Below, piece after piece: positions 1-5,184 of a DNA stretch of 5,184 bases. Source of the stretch: an uncultured Anaerolineae bacterium (GTDB lineage Bacteria > Chloroflexota > Anaerolineae > Anaerolineales > UBA11858); assembly GCA_937893815.1 (NCBI GenBank), contig CALCSH010000352.1:1-5184 (forward strand). The letters are read 5' to 3'. The notes under the pieces are model-generated. The model made no database searches. It was not told the origin of the DNA and saw nothing but the letters and a program-made list of their open reading frames with translations. Within the stretch, counting starts at the first letter, position 1. Every line of letters starts with the position of its first letter. Both the position numbers and the translations under genes were made by a program.

Positions 1-134
1 GTAATCTTTAACTCACGGGCAATCGCGCGCAACGAAAGCGTAGCAGCGCCATTCTCGCCGATTTGATGGCGGGCGGTCTCTTTGATAGCGGCTTCAAGGT
101 TAGGGTGCTGGTCGGATTGTTTTGGACGTACCAT
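1..134 (-). CDS. TetR/AcrR-family transcriptional regulator, N-terminal part (runs off the left edge)
   Basis: The reverse strand encodes 44 codons from an ATG at 134-132. An AAGGAG ribosome binding site lies at 145-140, five bases upstream. The protein begins MVRPKQSDQHPNLEAAIKE and continues to about residue 44 with GAATLSLRAIARELKIT. This is the first helix plus the start of the helix-turn-helix of a TetR-type DNA-binding domain: a helix rich in A, E and R, then the 'G..T.S...IA..L.IT' core. Only this domain's start is visible. The ligand-binding part, which would tell the inducer, is outside the window. TetR proteins are usually cytoplasmic homodimeric repressors that bind palindromes, often in their own promoter, and such a palindrome lies just upstream at 146-177. 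The gene is divergent from the uracil-DNA glycosylase gene, which may be a second target. The family call is secure from the helix-turn-helix pattern; the regulated function is unknown. Confidence 0.87.
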   Translation of the reverse strand, partial: MVRPKQSDQHPNLEAAIKETARHQIGENGAATLSLRAIARELKI

Positions 135-145
135 TGTTACTCCTT

Positions 146-177
146 AACTAAACGCCGTAAATATACAGTGTTTAGTT
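146..177. promoter_or_regulatory. Probable TetR-family operator: 32-bp imperfect palindrome
   Basis: The arms are AACTAAACGCCGTA (146-159) and, on the opposite strand, AACTAAACACTGTA (177-164). They match at 12 of 14 positions around a 4-base AATA centre. The outer 8 bp (AACTAAAC/GTTTAGTT) are a perfect match. The length and A/T-rich half-sites suit a TetR dimer or a pair of dimers. The palindrome overlaps the -10 of the leftward promoter. Its right edge also reaches the possible -35 of the rightward glycosylase promoter, so one site could control both genes. Autoregulation is inferred from position and from what is usual in this family. Confidence 0.72.
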
Positions 178-188
178 TACTTTGTCAA
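153..188 (-). promoter_or_regulatory. Near-consensus sigma-70 promoter of the tetR-type gene
   Basis: Read on the minus strand, a perfect TTGACA -35 (188-183) is followed by a 17-bp spacer and a TATATT -10 (165-160). The expected transcription start is near 153, giving a leader of about 19 bases that carries the AAGGAG site just before the ATG at 134. The -10, the spacer and the presumed start site lie inside the palindrome at 146-177, so a bound dimer would block this promoter. The element was found by eye, but both hexamers and the spacing are near ideal. Confidence 0.75.
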
Positions 189-205
189 GTAATTCGTGGT
201 ACGAT
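176..205 (+). promoter_or_regulatory. Possible extended -10 promoter for the uracil-DNA glycosylase gene
   Basis: TGG followed by TACGAT (197-205) forms an extended -10. The best upstream hexamer is TTTACT (176-181), 18 bp before it and only 4 of 6 matches to TTGACA. The start would fall near 212, leaving a short leader with the AAAGGAG site. The -35 touches the right end of the palindrome at 146-177. This call is weak and by eye. Confidence 0.4.
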
Positions 206-212
206 TTACCGG

Positions 213-219
213 AAAGGAG
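213..219 (+). promoter_or_regulatory. Ribosome binding site that fixes the glycosylase start
   Basis: AAAGGAG lies 5 bases before ATG 225. It decides against the upstream in-frame ATGs at 63 and 66, which would add 54 residues translated from the divergent promoter region and from sequence antisense to the tetR-type gene. Confidence 0.75.
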
Positions 220-224
220 CGACG

Positions 225-851
225 ATGATTGCCCCCAATTTACACCCCCAGCCTTATCGGTCTCTCGATGAACTCTTCCGCGCCATGATGCAGATGAGCG
301 ATGATCCTCTGGCAAAGGCGGGGACAAACGTGGTCATCAGCCGCGGTAATCCCGAGGCCAGGATTCTCATCGTTGGGGAGGCGCCAGGGCCGCAGGAAAA
401 TATCCAGGGGAAGCCATTCGTCGGGCGTGCCGGTCAGCTTCTGGATCAGATATTGCAAGCTGTGTCCTTCAATCCCGATAAAGACGTATTTATCACCAAT
501 TCGGTCTTTCGCATGCCCCCGGGCGAAGATGGCAAAGCTTTCCGCAAGCCCAGCCTGGAAGAGATTGTTTATTATCGCAGGTACGTGCTGGAAATTATTC
601 GCCTGATGACCCCCCAAATAATCCTACTTACCGGAAATGTGGCCTGCCAATCGGTATTAGATAAAAGCGGCATCACGCGCCTGCGTGGTCAATGGATTGA
701 GATGGATGGCCGCTGGGTGATGCCGATTTTCCATCCTTCGTATATGCTGCGTAACGCAGCGCGTACCACCGGCTCGCCGAAGGCGCTGATGTGGGATGAT
801 ATTCGCGAAATTCGCAAAAAATTCGATGAACTAGAATCAAAAAGAGATTGA
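225..851 (+). CDS. Uracil-DNA glycosylase, family 4-like, lacking the iron-sulphur cysteines
   Basis: This 208-aa protein should remove uracil from DNA in base excision repair in the cytoplasm, leaving an abasic site. Motif 1 is GEAPG at residues 51-55, followed by Glu58, then PFVGRAG at 64-70 and QLLD at 71-74. Motif 2 is HPSYMLR at 170-176, containing the catalytic-loop His. The C-terminal GSPKALMWDDIREI (183-196) also matches family 4 enzymes, which are about 200 aa long. Classical members hold a 4Fe-4S cluster with four Cys, but here these positions carry other residues: MSDDPLA near 24-30, FRMPP at 95-99, and Tyr-Tyr near 117-118. The only Cys in the protein is Cys141. The start was chosen at ATG 225 because AAAGGAG (213-219) lies 5 bases before it. 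The same frame is open back to 63, but that extension crosses the promoter region and has no family similarity. The gene ends in a terminator shared with the converging operon. The fold assignment is secure; activity and substrate range are inferred. Confidence 0.88.
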   Translation: MIAPNLHPQPYRSLDELFRAMMQMSDDPLAKAGTNVVISRGNPEARILIVGEAPGPQENIQGKPFVGRAGQLLDQILQAVSFNPDKDVFITNSVFRMPPGEDGKAFRKPSLEEIVYYRRYVLEIIRLMTPQIILLTGNVACQSVLDKSGITRLRGQWIEMDGRWVMPIFHPSYMLRNAARTTGSPKALMWDDIREIRKKFDELESKRD

Positions 852-881
852 GCGAGGAAACGCCTCGCTCAATCTCTTTTT
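839..881. terminator. Bidirectional intrinsic terminator between convergent genes
   Basis: A perfect 19-bp stem (839-857 pairing with 863-881) closes a 5-base AAACG loop. The GC-rich part (GAGCGAGG/CCTCGCTC) is next to the loop, and the outer A/T pairs give T-runs on each strand: six T at 877-882 on the plus strand and five on the minus strand. The glycosylase stop codon (849-851) is inside the left arm, and the permease stop codon on the other strand begins at 888, just beyond the right arm. One structure can therefore end both transcripts. Confidence 0.9.
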
Positions 882-885
882 TGCA

Positions 886-3312
886 TTATTCGTAGGCCAG
901 CACTTCCCGGATGGTGAGGCGGGCGGCGTTGCGGGCGGGGAGGATACTGGCAATCACGGAAAGCGACAGCACCACCCCTAACCAGATGAAAATACCATCG
1001 CTAGTATAGGCGAGTTGCACCGAAGAGCCCATCATGGCTTCGCTGATAATTTGCAGCAAAAAGCGGCTGATGGGGAACGAGAGACCAATCGCCAGCGTCC
1101 AGGTAATCAGGCCAATCACAAGCCCCTCGATGACAATTGATTTGATAATCTCAAAGTCCACTGCCCCGATGGCGCGCATCACCCCGATTTCGCGCGTGCG
1201 CTCGAGCACATTCATGCCCATCGTTCCGGTCAGGCCAATGCTGCCAACGAAGGCTGTCAGCAAGGCCATAATCAGCAAGAAACGCACCAAAATATCTATC
1301 GCCTGCGAGCTATCCTCGCGGATCAGCTTCCCGGCTTCAACGCTGCGGATATTGAACCCGCGATCGCTCAGATATTGATCAATCACCTGACCAATATCGC
1401 GTTGGCCCTCCAGCGTATGGTTATCAGTGATGATTTTGAAAGAATAAGCCTGATTCGGTAAATGATTGATGTCAGCAATAAAGTTGTAGTCGGCATACGC
1501 CAGCATATCGCCCATCATGCTCACAAATCGGAACAGGCCCACAACCTGCCAGGCCTCCTCTCGCTCGCCGGGCATCTTAATAATCAGGCTGTCGCCGGGT
1601 TTCAGATTGGGGTAATGCTCATAGATCGAATCGGCCACAACCAGGGCTTTCTCCTCGCCGGGATTCAGCCAACGCCCGGCGACGACATCGGCATCGAGCA
1701 ACACCGTATCCGGCGGAGACGCAATCAGGTTGATATTATCCACTACGTTGTCATCGGCATCCCAAATCTCGCCCGAGGCGCCGCCCCAGGCCTCAATTTG
1801 TTCCACACCCGGCAGAGGCAGCACCAACTGCTTGATGCGCGTGATCGAATACGGCTGGCTGAAATAGACGCTGACATCCCCCATAAAGTGCGCCGAAAGC
1901 TGATCCATAAAAGCCGACATCGAAACACGCACATTGAATACAGCGATGAAGACCGCGCCAGCCACCGTCAGTGTAAAGATCGTCAGCAGCAGGCGGCCTT
2001 TTTGGCGAAAGGTGTTGCGAATGGAGAGCAAGATCGGGCGCGACATCCATCCCAGCCATTGGGTGAAACGGTTGAACCATTTTAATCCGGTGGATTGTGC
2101 CTGGGCGCGTTCATTACTGATGGCGCGGCGCACATTGATCTTCGAACCGCGATTGACCGGGAAAAATCCCGCGCCTAATGGAATCAGAAAAGCTAATAAT
2201 GCTTGCAGCACAATCGCCACCGGCACCACGCGGAATGGCTGCAAGGAGGTATTCATCATCGATGAAATAAAACCGGCAAACTCATATCCGGCCAACGCAC
2301 CGCTGGGCACGGCCAGAGCCAGCGCCACCAGCCCGTAGGCAAAAATAAGCGTCAGATACATACCCATGATTTGCACGCGCCGCCCGCCGATCAGTTTCAT
2401 CACCCCGATCTGACGCATATGCTGCGTAATCAACGCGTTGAGGGTATTGATAATCAGCGAACTGCTCAAAATGGTTATCAATCCGCCAAGTACGCCCAAC
2501 ACACCCAAGACTGCCAATACCGTCGCCCCCATTGGATGCACATTCGAAACCAGCATATCCATACGATAGACCGTGCGGCTATTGCGTTCCACTTTATCCG
2601 CAACCAATGCAGCAATCGCATCAATAACAGCAACATCACTACCTGTGCCATCCACTGTGACATACAGGCGATTAAAGGTCTGGTCTTGCGATAACGAGGA
2701 CAAAGTATCCAACGTCACATAGGCAAAAGGCCCGCTGCGAATATCTCCGCCTCCGCTAGCTTGATCGGCGACGATGCCCACTACCGGCATGGTATACGAT
2801 ACGCCATTGGGCAATTCGATCTCAACTTGATCGCCCACCTTGAAATCGGTATTATTCATGAAGTCGTAGCTAATCAGCAGCTCGCGCCGCTGCGGATAGT
2901 GCGTGCCCTCCAATGGGGCCAGGAGATTGATCTGCGCAGCTTCGAAATCCTTCACGGCGATCAAATCCAGGCTCTCCCAGGCAACGCCATTCTTGCTGCC
3001 GCGTACGCCGAAAATCCGCCGTCCCTCCGCGGTTTCCACGCCTGGAATTTGCTCAATCACGCGCAGAAAATCTTCCGAAAACCGATCCGTCCAAACTTCA
3101 ATATTGACCGGGTTGACCAACACATAACTTAAATTAAAATCCTCAGAAAGGATGGCGTATGTACTTACGATCATACCGATCGCAAAGACACCCACCGCAA
3201 TTGAGGCCACTACCAGTAATGTGCGTAATTTGTTATCCCACAGGTCAGCCAGCACCTTACTCCAGCGCGGCTTAATTAAATTTGGTTTTACATCCATAAT
3301 GCGGTCACTCAC
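886..3312 (-). CDS. ABC transporter permease with two FtsX/MacB-type units
   Basis: This 808-aa inner-membrane protein is the membrane half of a MacB/LolCDE/FtsX-type ABC transporter. Two repeats are visible. Repeat 1 has a membrane segment near 31-55, an extracytoplasmic region of about 205 residues, then segments near 262-290, 316-346 and 362-385. Repeat 2 has a segment near 440-462, an extracytoplasmic region of about 210 residues, then segments near 674-698, 723-750 and 772-793. After the second helix of each repeat is the coupling motif of the family: QHMRQIGVMKLIGG (297-310) and ERTREIGVMRAIGA (704-717). Each repeat ends with a 'P.N/R...' motif, the last being LPARNAARLTIREVLAYE at the C-terminus. 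The overall size is close to that of YbbP. The start is GTG at 3312-3310, overlapping the ATPase stop codon as GTGA with a weak GGTGAG upstream, which indicates translational coupling. ATG at 3297 is the alternative start but has no ribosome binding site. The substrate is unknown; lipid, lipoprotein or peptide export are all possible for the class. Confidence 0.9.
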   Translation of the reverse strand: MSDRIMDVKPNLIKPRWSKVLADLWDNKLRTLLVVASIAVGVFAIGMIVSTYAILSEDFNLSYVLVNPVNIEVWTDRFSEDFLRVIEQIPGVETAEGRRIFGVRGSKNGVAWESLDLIAVKDFEAAQINLLAPLEGTHYPQRRELLISYDFMNNTDFKVGDQVEIELPNGVSYTMPVVGIVADQASGGGDIRSGPFAYVTLDTLSSLSQDQTFNRLYVTVDGTGSDVAVIDAIAALVADKVERNSRTVYRMDMLVSNVHPMGATVLAVLGVLGVLGGLITILSSSLIINTLNALITQHMRQIGVMKLIGGRRVQIMGMYLTLIFAYGLVALALAVPSGALAGYEFAGFISSMMNTSLQPFRVVPVAIVLQALLAFLIPLGAGFFPVNRGSKINVRRAISNERAQAQSTGLKWFNRFTQWLGWMSRPILLSIRNTFRQKGRLLLTIFTLTVAGAVFIAVFNVRVSMSAFMDQLSAHFMGDVSVYFSQPYSITRIKQLVLPLPGVEQIEAWGGASGEIWDADDNVVDNINLIASPPDTVLLDADVVAGRWLNPGEEKALVVADSIYEHYPNLKPGDSLIIKMPGEREEAWQVVGLFRFVSMMGDMLAYADYNFIADINHLPNQAYSFKIITDNHTLEGQRDIGQVIDQYLSDRGFNIRSVEAGKLIREDSSQAIDILVRFLLIMALLTAFVGSIGLTGTMGMNVLERTREIGVMRAIGAVDFEIIKSIVIEGLVIGLITWTLAIGLSFPISRFLLQIISEAMMGSSVQLAYTSDGIFIWLGVVLSLSVIASILPARNAARLTIREVLAYE

Positions 3313-4883
3313 GAACTCACCCGCCGTTCCATCACTTCGCCATCCGAGAGCAGCACCGTCTCATCGGTGCGTTTGGTAATCGCCCGATCGTGTGTCACAA
3401 TCAAAACAGTTTTGCCCTGCCCGGCCAAATTTTCAAAAAGATCCAAAATCACGCCAGCCGAGCGCGAATCGAGGTTGCCGGTGGGTTCGTCGGCCAGAAT
3501 AATCGCCGGATCAGTCGCCAGCGCACGCGCTACTGCCGCACTCTGCTGCTGGCCGCTCGAAACCGAGCCGGGGAATTTATTGGCCTGCTCTTCCAGCCCG
3601 ACCATTTTCAGCAGTTCCAACGCCCGGTCACCGCGCTCGGCAAAGGGGTACACCTTGCAATAATCCATCGGCAGCATCGTGTTCTCAAGTAGCGTCAGCG
3701 TTGGCAATAACTGAAAAAACTGGAACACCACGCCCATATTGCGCCCGCGCCATAAAGCGCGCTTGCTCTCACTCAGACGATAAATATCTGTGCCCCCCAC
3801 ACAAACATCGCCCGCCGAGGGGTAATCGATGCCGGTAATCATATTGATCAGCGTCGATTTTCCGCAGCCCGATTTACCCACAATGGAAATGAATTTTCCG
3901 TAGGCAAATTCCAGGTCAATCGATTTCAATGCCACAAATTTCCCGGCGGCATTTTCATAGGTCTTATTGACGGCTTTCAGTGAGATGGCAGGAACATCCG
4001 CCTGGGGGATCAACAAAGTAGATTTCTTGCCTTTTGAGCGTGGAGCCTCCACCCGAACAGGCGCAGCGGACTCGCTCACGGCAGGTTTCTGCACGCGATA
4101 GATGGGTTCTGCCTTCAAGGGCTTGCCATGGCCGTTAGAGCCATTGCCATTCGCCGTGGGAGGTACCAGTTCCCCATCGGTAATATGCAAGCGCCGCGAG
4201 AAACGTCCCGCCAGGCTTTCGTCGTGCGTGACCATCACGATGGTTTTGCCCGCCTCCACCAGTCGTTCGAATATCTGGAAGATCGTTTCTGCAGTGGCTG
4301 TATCGAGATTGCCGGTCGGTTCGTCGGCCACAATCAACGGAGGATCGTTGACCAGCGCACGCGCGATGGCTACACGCTGTTTTTGTCCGCCAGAGATGTG
4401 CGCCGGGATTTTATAGGCATGATCAACGATCTCGACCATATCGAGCAGTTCCAGCGCGCGTGCTTTGCTGATGCGCGGGCGGTAGCTGCCCCCCAAATCG
4501 GGCGGCAGCATAACATTATCAACCAGATTGAGGGTCGGCATTAATTCAAACGATTGGTATACAACCCCCAGATTGTGACCGCGCCAAACAGCTAATTGAT
4601 CCTCACTCAGTGTGTGAATGGATAGCGGTGCACCATCCGTGGAAGGCGCATGTCCGTTACCGTCCCCCAGGAAGAGTACCTCCCCGGTGCTGAGCGTACT
4701 CACCCCCGAGATCATATTCAGCAATGTGGTCTTTCCCGCTCCCGACTTTCCGGTGATGCCCAAAAATTCTCCCTGAAGGATATCCATCTGAATATCTTTC
4801 AAGGCCACAAATCGGCTATCGCCCGTGGTGTACGCTTTTGTTACATTGTTAAGTTTTAAAATTGCATTTTTTGTTACAGGCAT
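3309..4883 (-). CDS. ABC transporter ATP-binding protein with two fused MacB/LolD-type ATPase domains
   Basis: This 524-aa cytoplasmic protein powers the permease encoded just downstream. Domain 1 spans about residues 8-240: Walker A GKSGAGKT (45-52), Q-loop Gln110, signature ISGGQ (163-167), Walker B LIVADE (183-188) and switch His220. Domain 2 spans about 298-520: Walker A GKSGCGKS (336-343), Gln388, signature VSSGQ (441-445), Walker B IILADE (461-466) and His498. Both have the PTGNLD D-loop and the 'FQ.F.L.PTL' stretch typical of the MacB/LolD/FtsE group. A hydrophilic linker of about 57 residues, first Asn/Gly-rich and then basic, joins them. The usual family member is one domain of about 230 aa that dimerises. 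Two oddities stand out: domain 1 has about a dozen extra residues near 75-90, and the domain 2 signature is degenerate, with Ser for Gly and Ser448 where Arg is usual. The start is ATG 4883-4881, with a modest GAGAG site six bases upstream. It is the first gene of a two-gene operon. Confidence 0.93.
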   Translation of the reverse strand: MPVTKNAILKLNNVTKAYTTGDSRFVALKDIQMDILQGEFLGITGKSGAGKTTLLNMISGVSTLSTGEVLFLGDGNGHAPSTDGAPLSIHTLSEDQLAVWRGHNLGVVYQSFELMPTLNLVDNVMLPPDLGGSYRPRISKARALELLDMVEIVDHAYKIPAHISGGQKQRVAIARALVNDPPLIVADEPTGNLDTATAETIFQIFERLVEAGKTIVMVTHDESLAGRFSRRLHITDGELVPPTANGNGSNGHGKPLKAEPIYRVQKPAVSESAAPVRVEAPRSKGKKSTLLIPQADVPAISLKAVNKTYENAAGKFVALKSIDLEFAYGKFISIVGKSGCGKSTLINMITGIDYPSAGDVCVGGTDIYRLSESKRALWRGRNMGVVFQFFQLLPTLTLLENTMLPMDYCKVYPFAERGDRALELLKMVGLEEQANKFPGSVSSGQQQSAAVARALATDPAIILADEPTGNLDSRSAGVILDLFENLAGQGKTVLIVTHDRAITKRTDETVLLSDGEVMERRVSS

Positions 4884-5008
4884 ACCTAACTCTCTTGGAT
4901 TTGATTCGAACTCAAGATGCTACCATACTATCCACGTCATTAGCTTACAGTTTGGTGAGTTTTTTCACATATCAAAGAGAGCCTTTAGGAACTGCCATGA
5001 GAAATCCC

Positions 5009-5057
5009 AGATTTAGAGGTATAGGGCGTGCTCCGCACGCCCTATACCTCTAAATCT
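5009..5057. repeat. Perfect 23-bp inverted repeat with a 3-base loop, function unknown
   Basis: The left arm (5009-5031, starting AGATTTAGAGG and ending GGGCGTGC) pairs without mismatch to 5035-5057 around a TCC loop. It stands between the divergent ABC operon and the gene at 5127. Neither side has a T-run (TGACAACC on the right; GGGATTTC when read on the minus strand), so it is a poor intrinsic terminator for either direction. It could be a dispersed palindromic repeat, a regulatory or mRNA-end structure, or a miniature mobile element remnant. Copy number in the genome is unknown. Confidence 0.8.
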
Positions 5058-5109
5058 TGACAACCACCACGGGGATTCCCAGAGACCCATCAAAGAAAAG
5101 CGATATGTG

Positions 5110-5118
5110 TGCTATAAT
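5110..5118 (+). promoter_or_regulatory. Extended -10 promoter of the rightward gene at 5127
   Basis: TGC followed by a perfect TATAAT (5113-5118) makes an extended -10. No good -35 is seen 16-18 bp upstream; the hexamer there is TCAAAG. The expected start of transcription is near 5125, within two bases of the ATG at 5127, so the mRNA would be leaderless or nearly so. Confidence 0.68.
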
Positions 5119-5126
5119 CAGAACGC

Positions 5127-5184
5127 ATGAGCGAACTAACGCGTTTGGCAGTATTAACCCAGCAAATGCATCTGGAACCCTCCG
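5127..5184 (+). CDS. Start of an unidentified protein (runs off the right edge)
   Basis: Nineteen codons are visible, beginning MSELTRLAVLTQQMHLEP. I do not recognise the family from this much. An in-frame TAA at 5115-5117 excludes an earlier start. There is no Shine-Dalgarno sequence, but a strong extended -10 ends 8 bases before the ATG, which fits leaderless translation. That promoter placement is the main reason to believe the gene. It is divergent from the ABC operon, and a shared role is possible but not shown. Confidence 0.55.
   Translation, partial: MSELTRLAVLTQQMHLEPS

Noticed and set aside
63..224. Upstream in-frame extension of the glycosylase (54 extra residues from ATG 63)
   Set aside because: It runs antisense to the tetR-type gene and through the divergent promoter and operator, has no family similarity, and has no ribosome binding site, while ATG 225 has a well-placed AAAGGAG.
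1462..2085. Long plus-strand open frame (207 codons) inside the permease gene, with others at 2371-2694 and 2761-3132
   Set aside because: These are antisense shadows of the 808-codon permease, whose frame is supported by membrane segments and FtsX motifs. The shadow proteins are rich in His, Arg and Gln and resemble no family.
4128..4544. Plus-strand open frame of 138 codons across the ATPase gene
   Set aside because: It is antisense to the first ATPase domain, whose Walker A, signature and Walker B motifs prove the other strand is coding.
886..4883. Naming the ABC genes macB, lolD or ybbP
   Set aside because: They share the fold and motifs of this class, but the fused architecture differs and no substrate-specific feature or MacA/LolA partner is visible, so a symbol would overstate what is known.
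4953..4970. Short GTGA...TCAC inverted repeat upstream of the ABC operon, as an operator
   Set aside because: The arms are only 4-5 bp around a T-run, which is expected by chance. No clear promoter for the ABC operon could be identified beside it; TTGATA on the minus strand near 4976 has no well-spaced -10.
5057..5062. Perfect TTGACA at the right edge of the 23-bp hairpin, as a -35 for the rightward gene
   Set aside because: It is 50 bp from the TATAAT at 5113, and no -10-like hexamer lies 16-18 bp downstream, so it is probably chance.
5005..5083. TCCCAGA at 5005-5011 and 5077-5083 flanking the hairpin, as target-site duplications
   Set aside because: The left copy overlaps the hairpin arm and the right copy is 20 bases away from it, so they are not true flanking duplications.

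Overview
The window looks like a chromosomal segment of a free-living bacterium of moderate G+C content. Four genes lie on it, two of them cut by the edges. The closest resemblance I can recall, for the TetR N-terminus and for the 'WRGRNMGVVFQFFQLLP'-type ABC ATPase with its FtsX/MacB-type permease, is to Chloroflexota (Anaerolineae-like) proteins. That placement is from memory and is only an inference. I see no tRNA or rRNA gene, no CRISPR array, and no sign of a transposase or phage.

Left part (1-881). The 5' end of a TetR/AcrR-family regulator gene runs leftward off the window. It is divergent from a complete rightward gene for a uracil-DNA glycosylase of the family 4 fold (208 aa). The 90-bp gap between them is compact. 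It holds a near-consensus leftward promoter (TTGACA, 17 bp, TATATT) covered by a 32-bp imperfect palindrome that is very probably the operator of the TetR protein. A weaker extended -10 promoter points toward the glycosylase gene. The glycosylase keeps its active-site motifs but has none of the four cysteines that hold the iron-sulphur cluster in classical family 4 enzymes. Its stop codon lies inside a perfect 19-bp hairpin with T-runs on both sides, a bidirectional terminator shared with the converging ABC operon.

Middle part (886-4883, minus strand). A two-gene operon, transcribed right to left, encodes a complete ABC transporter of the MacB/LolCDE/FtsX class (type VII). The first gene encodes two LolD/MacB-type ATPase domains fused head to tail by a hydrophilic linker. 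The second overlaps it by 4 bases (GTGA) and encodes an 808-aa permease made of two FtsX units. Each ATPase chain therefore carries both nucleotide-binding domains and each permease chain carries both membrane halves, so the transporter can be assembled from one copy of each. The signature motif of the second ATPase domain is degenerate, which suggests an asymmetric pair of ATP sites. The substrate cannot be read from the sequence, and no MacA-like periplasmic adaptor is present in the window.

Right part (4884-5184). A 243-bp divergent intergenic region contains a perfect 23-bp inverted repeat with a 3-base loop and no T-run. A TGCTATAAT extended -10 element then lies only 8 bases upstream of the ATG of a rightward, unidentified gene that runs off the window. 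This gene is probably transcribed as a leaderless mRNA.

I did not find an obviously new multi-gene system. The points most worth a second look are the cysteine-free family 4 glycosylase under a possible TetR switch, the fused asymmetric transporter, and the 23-bp hairpin.
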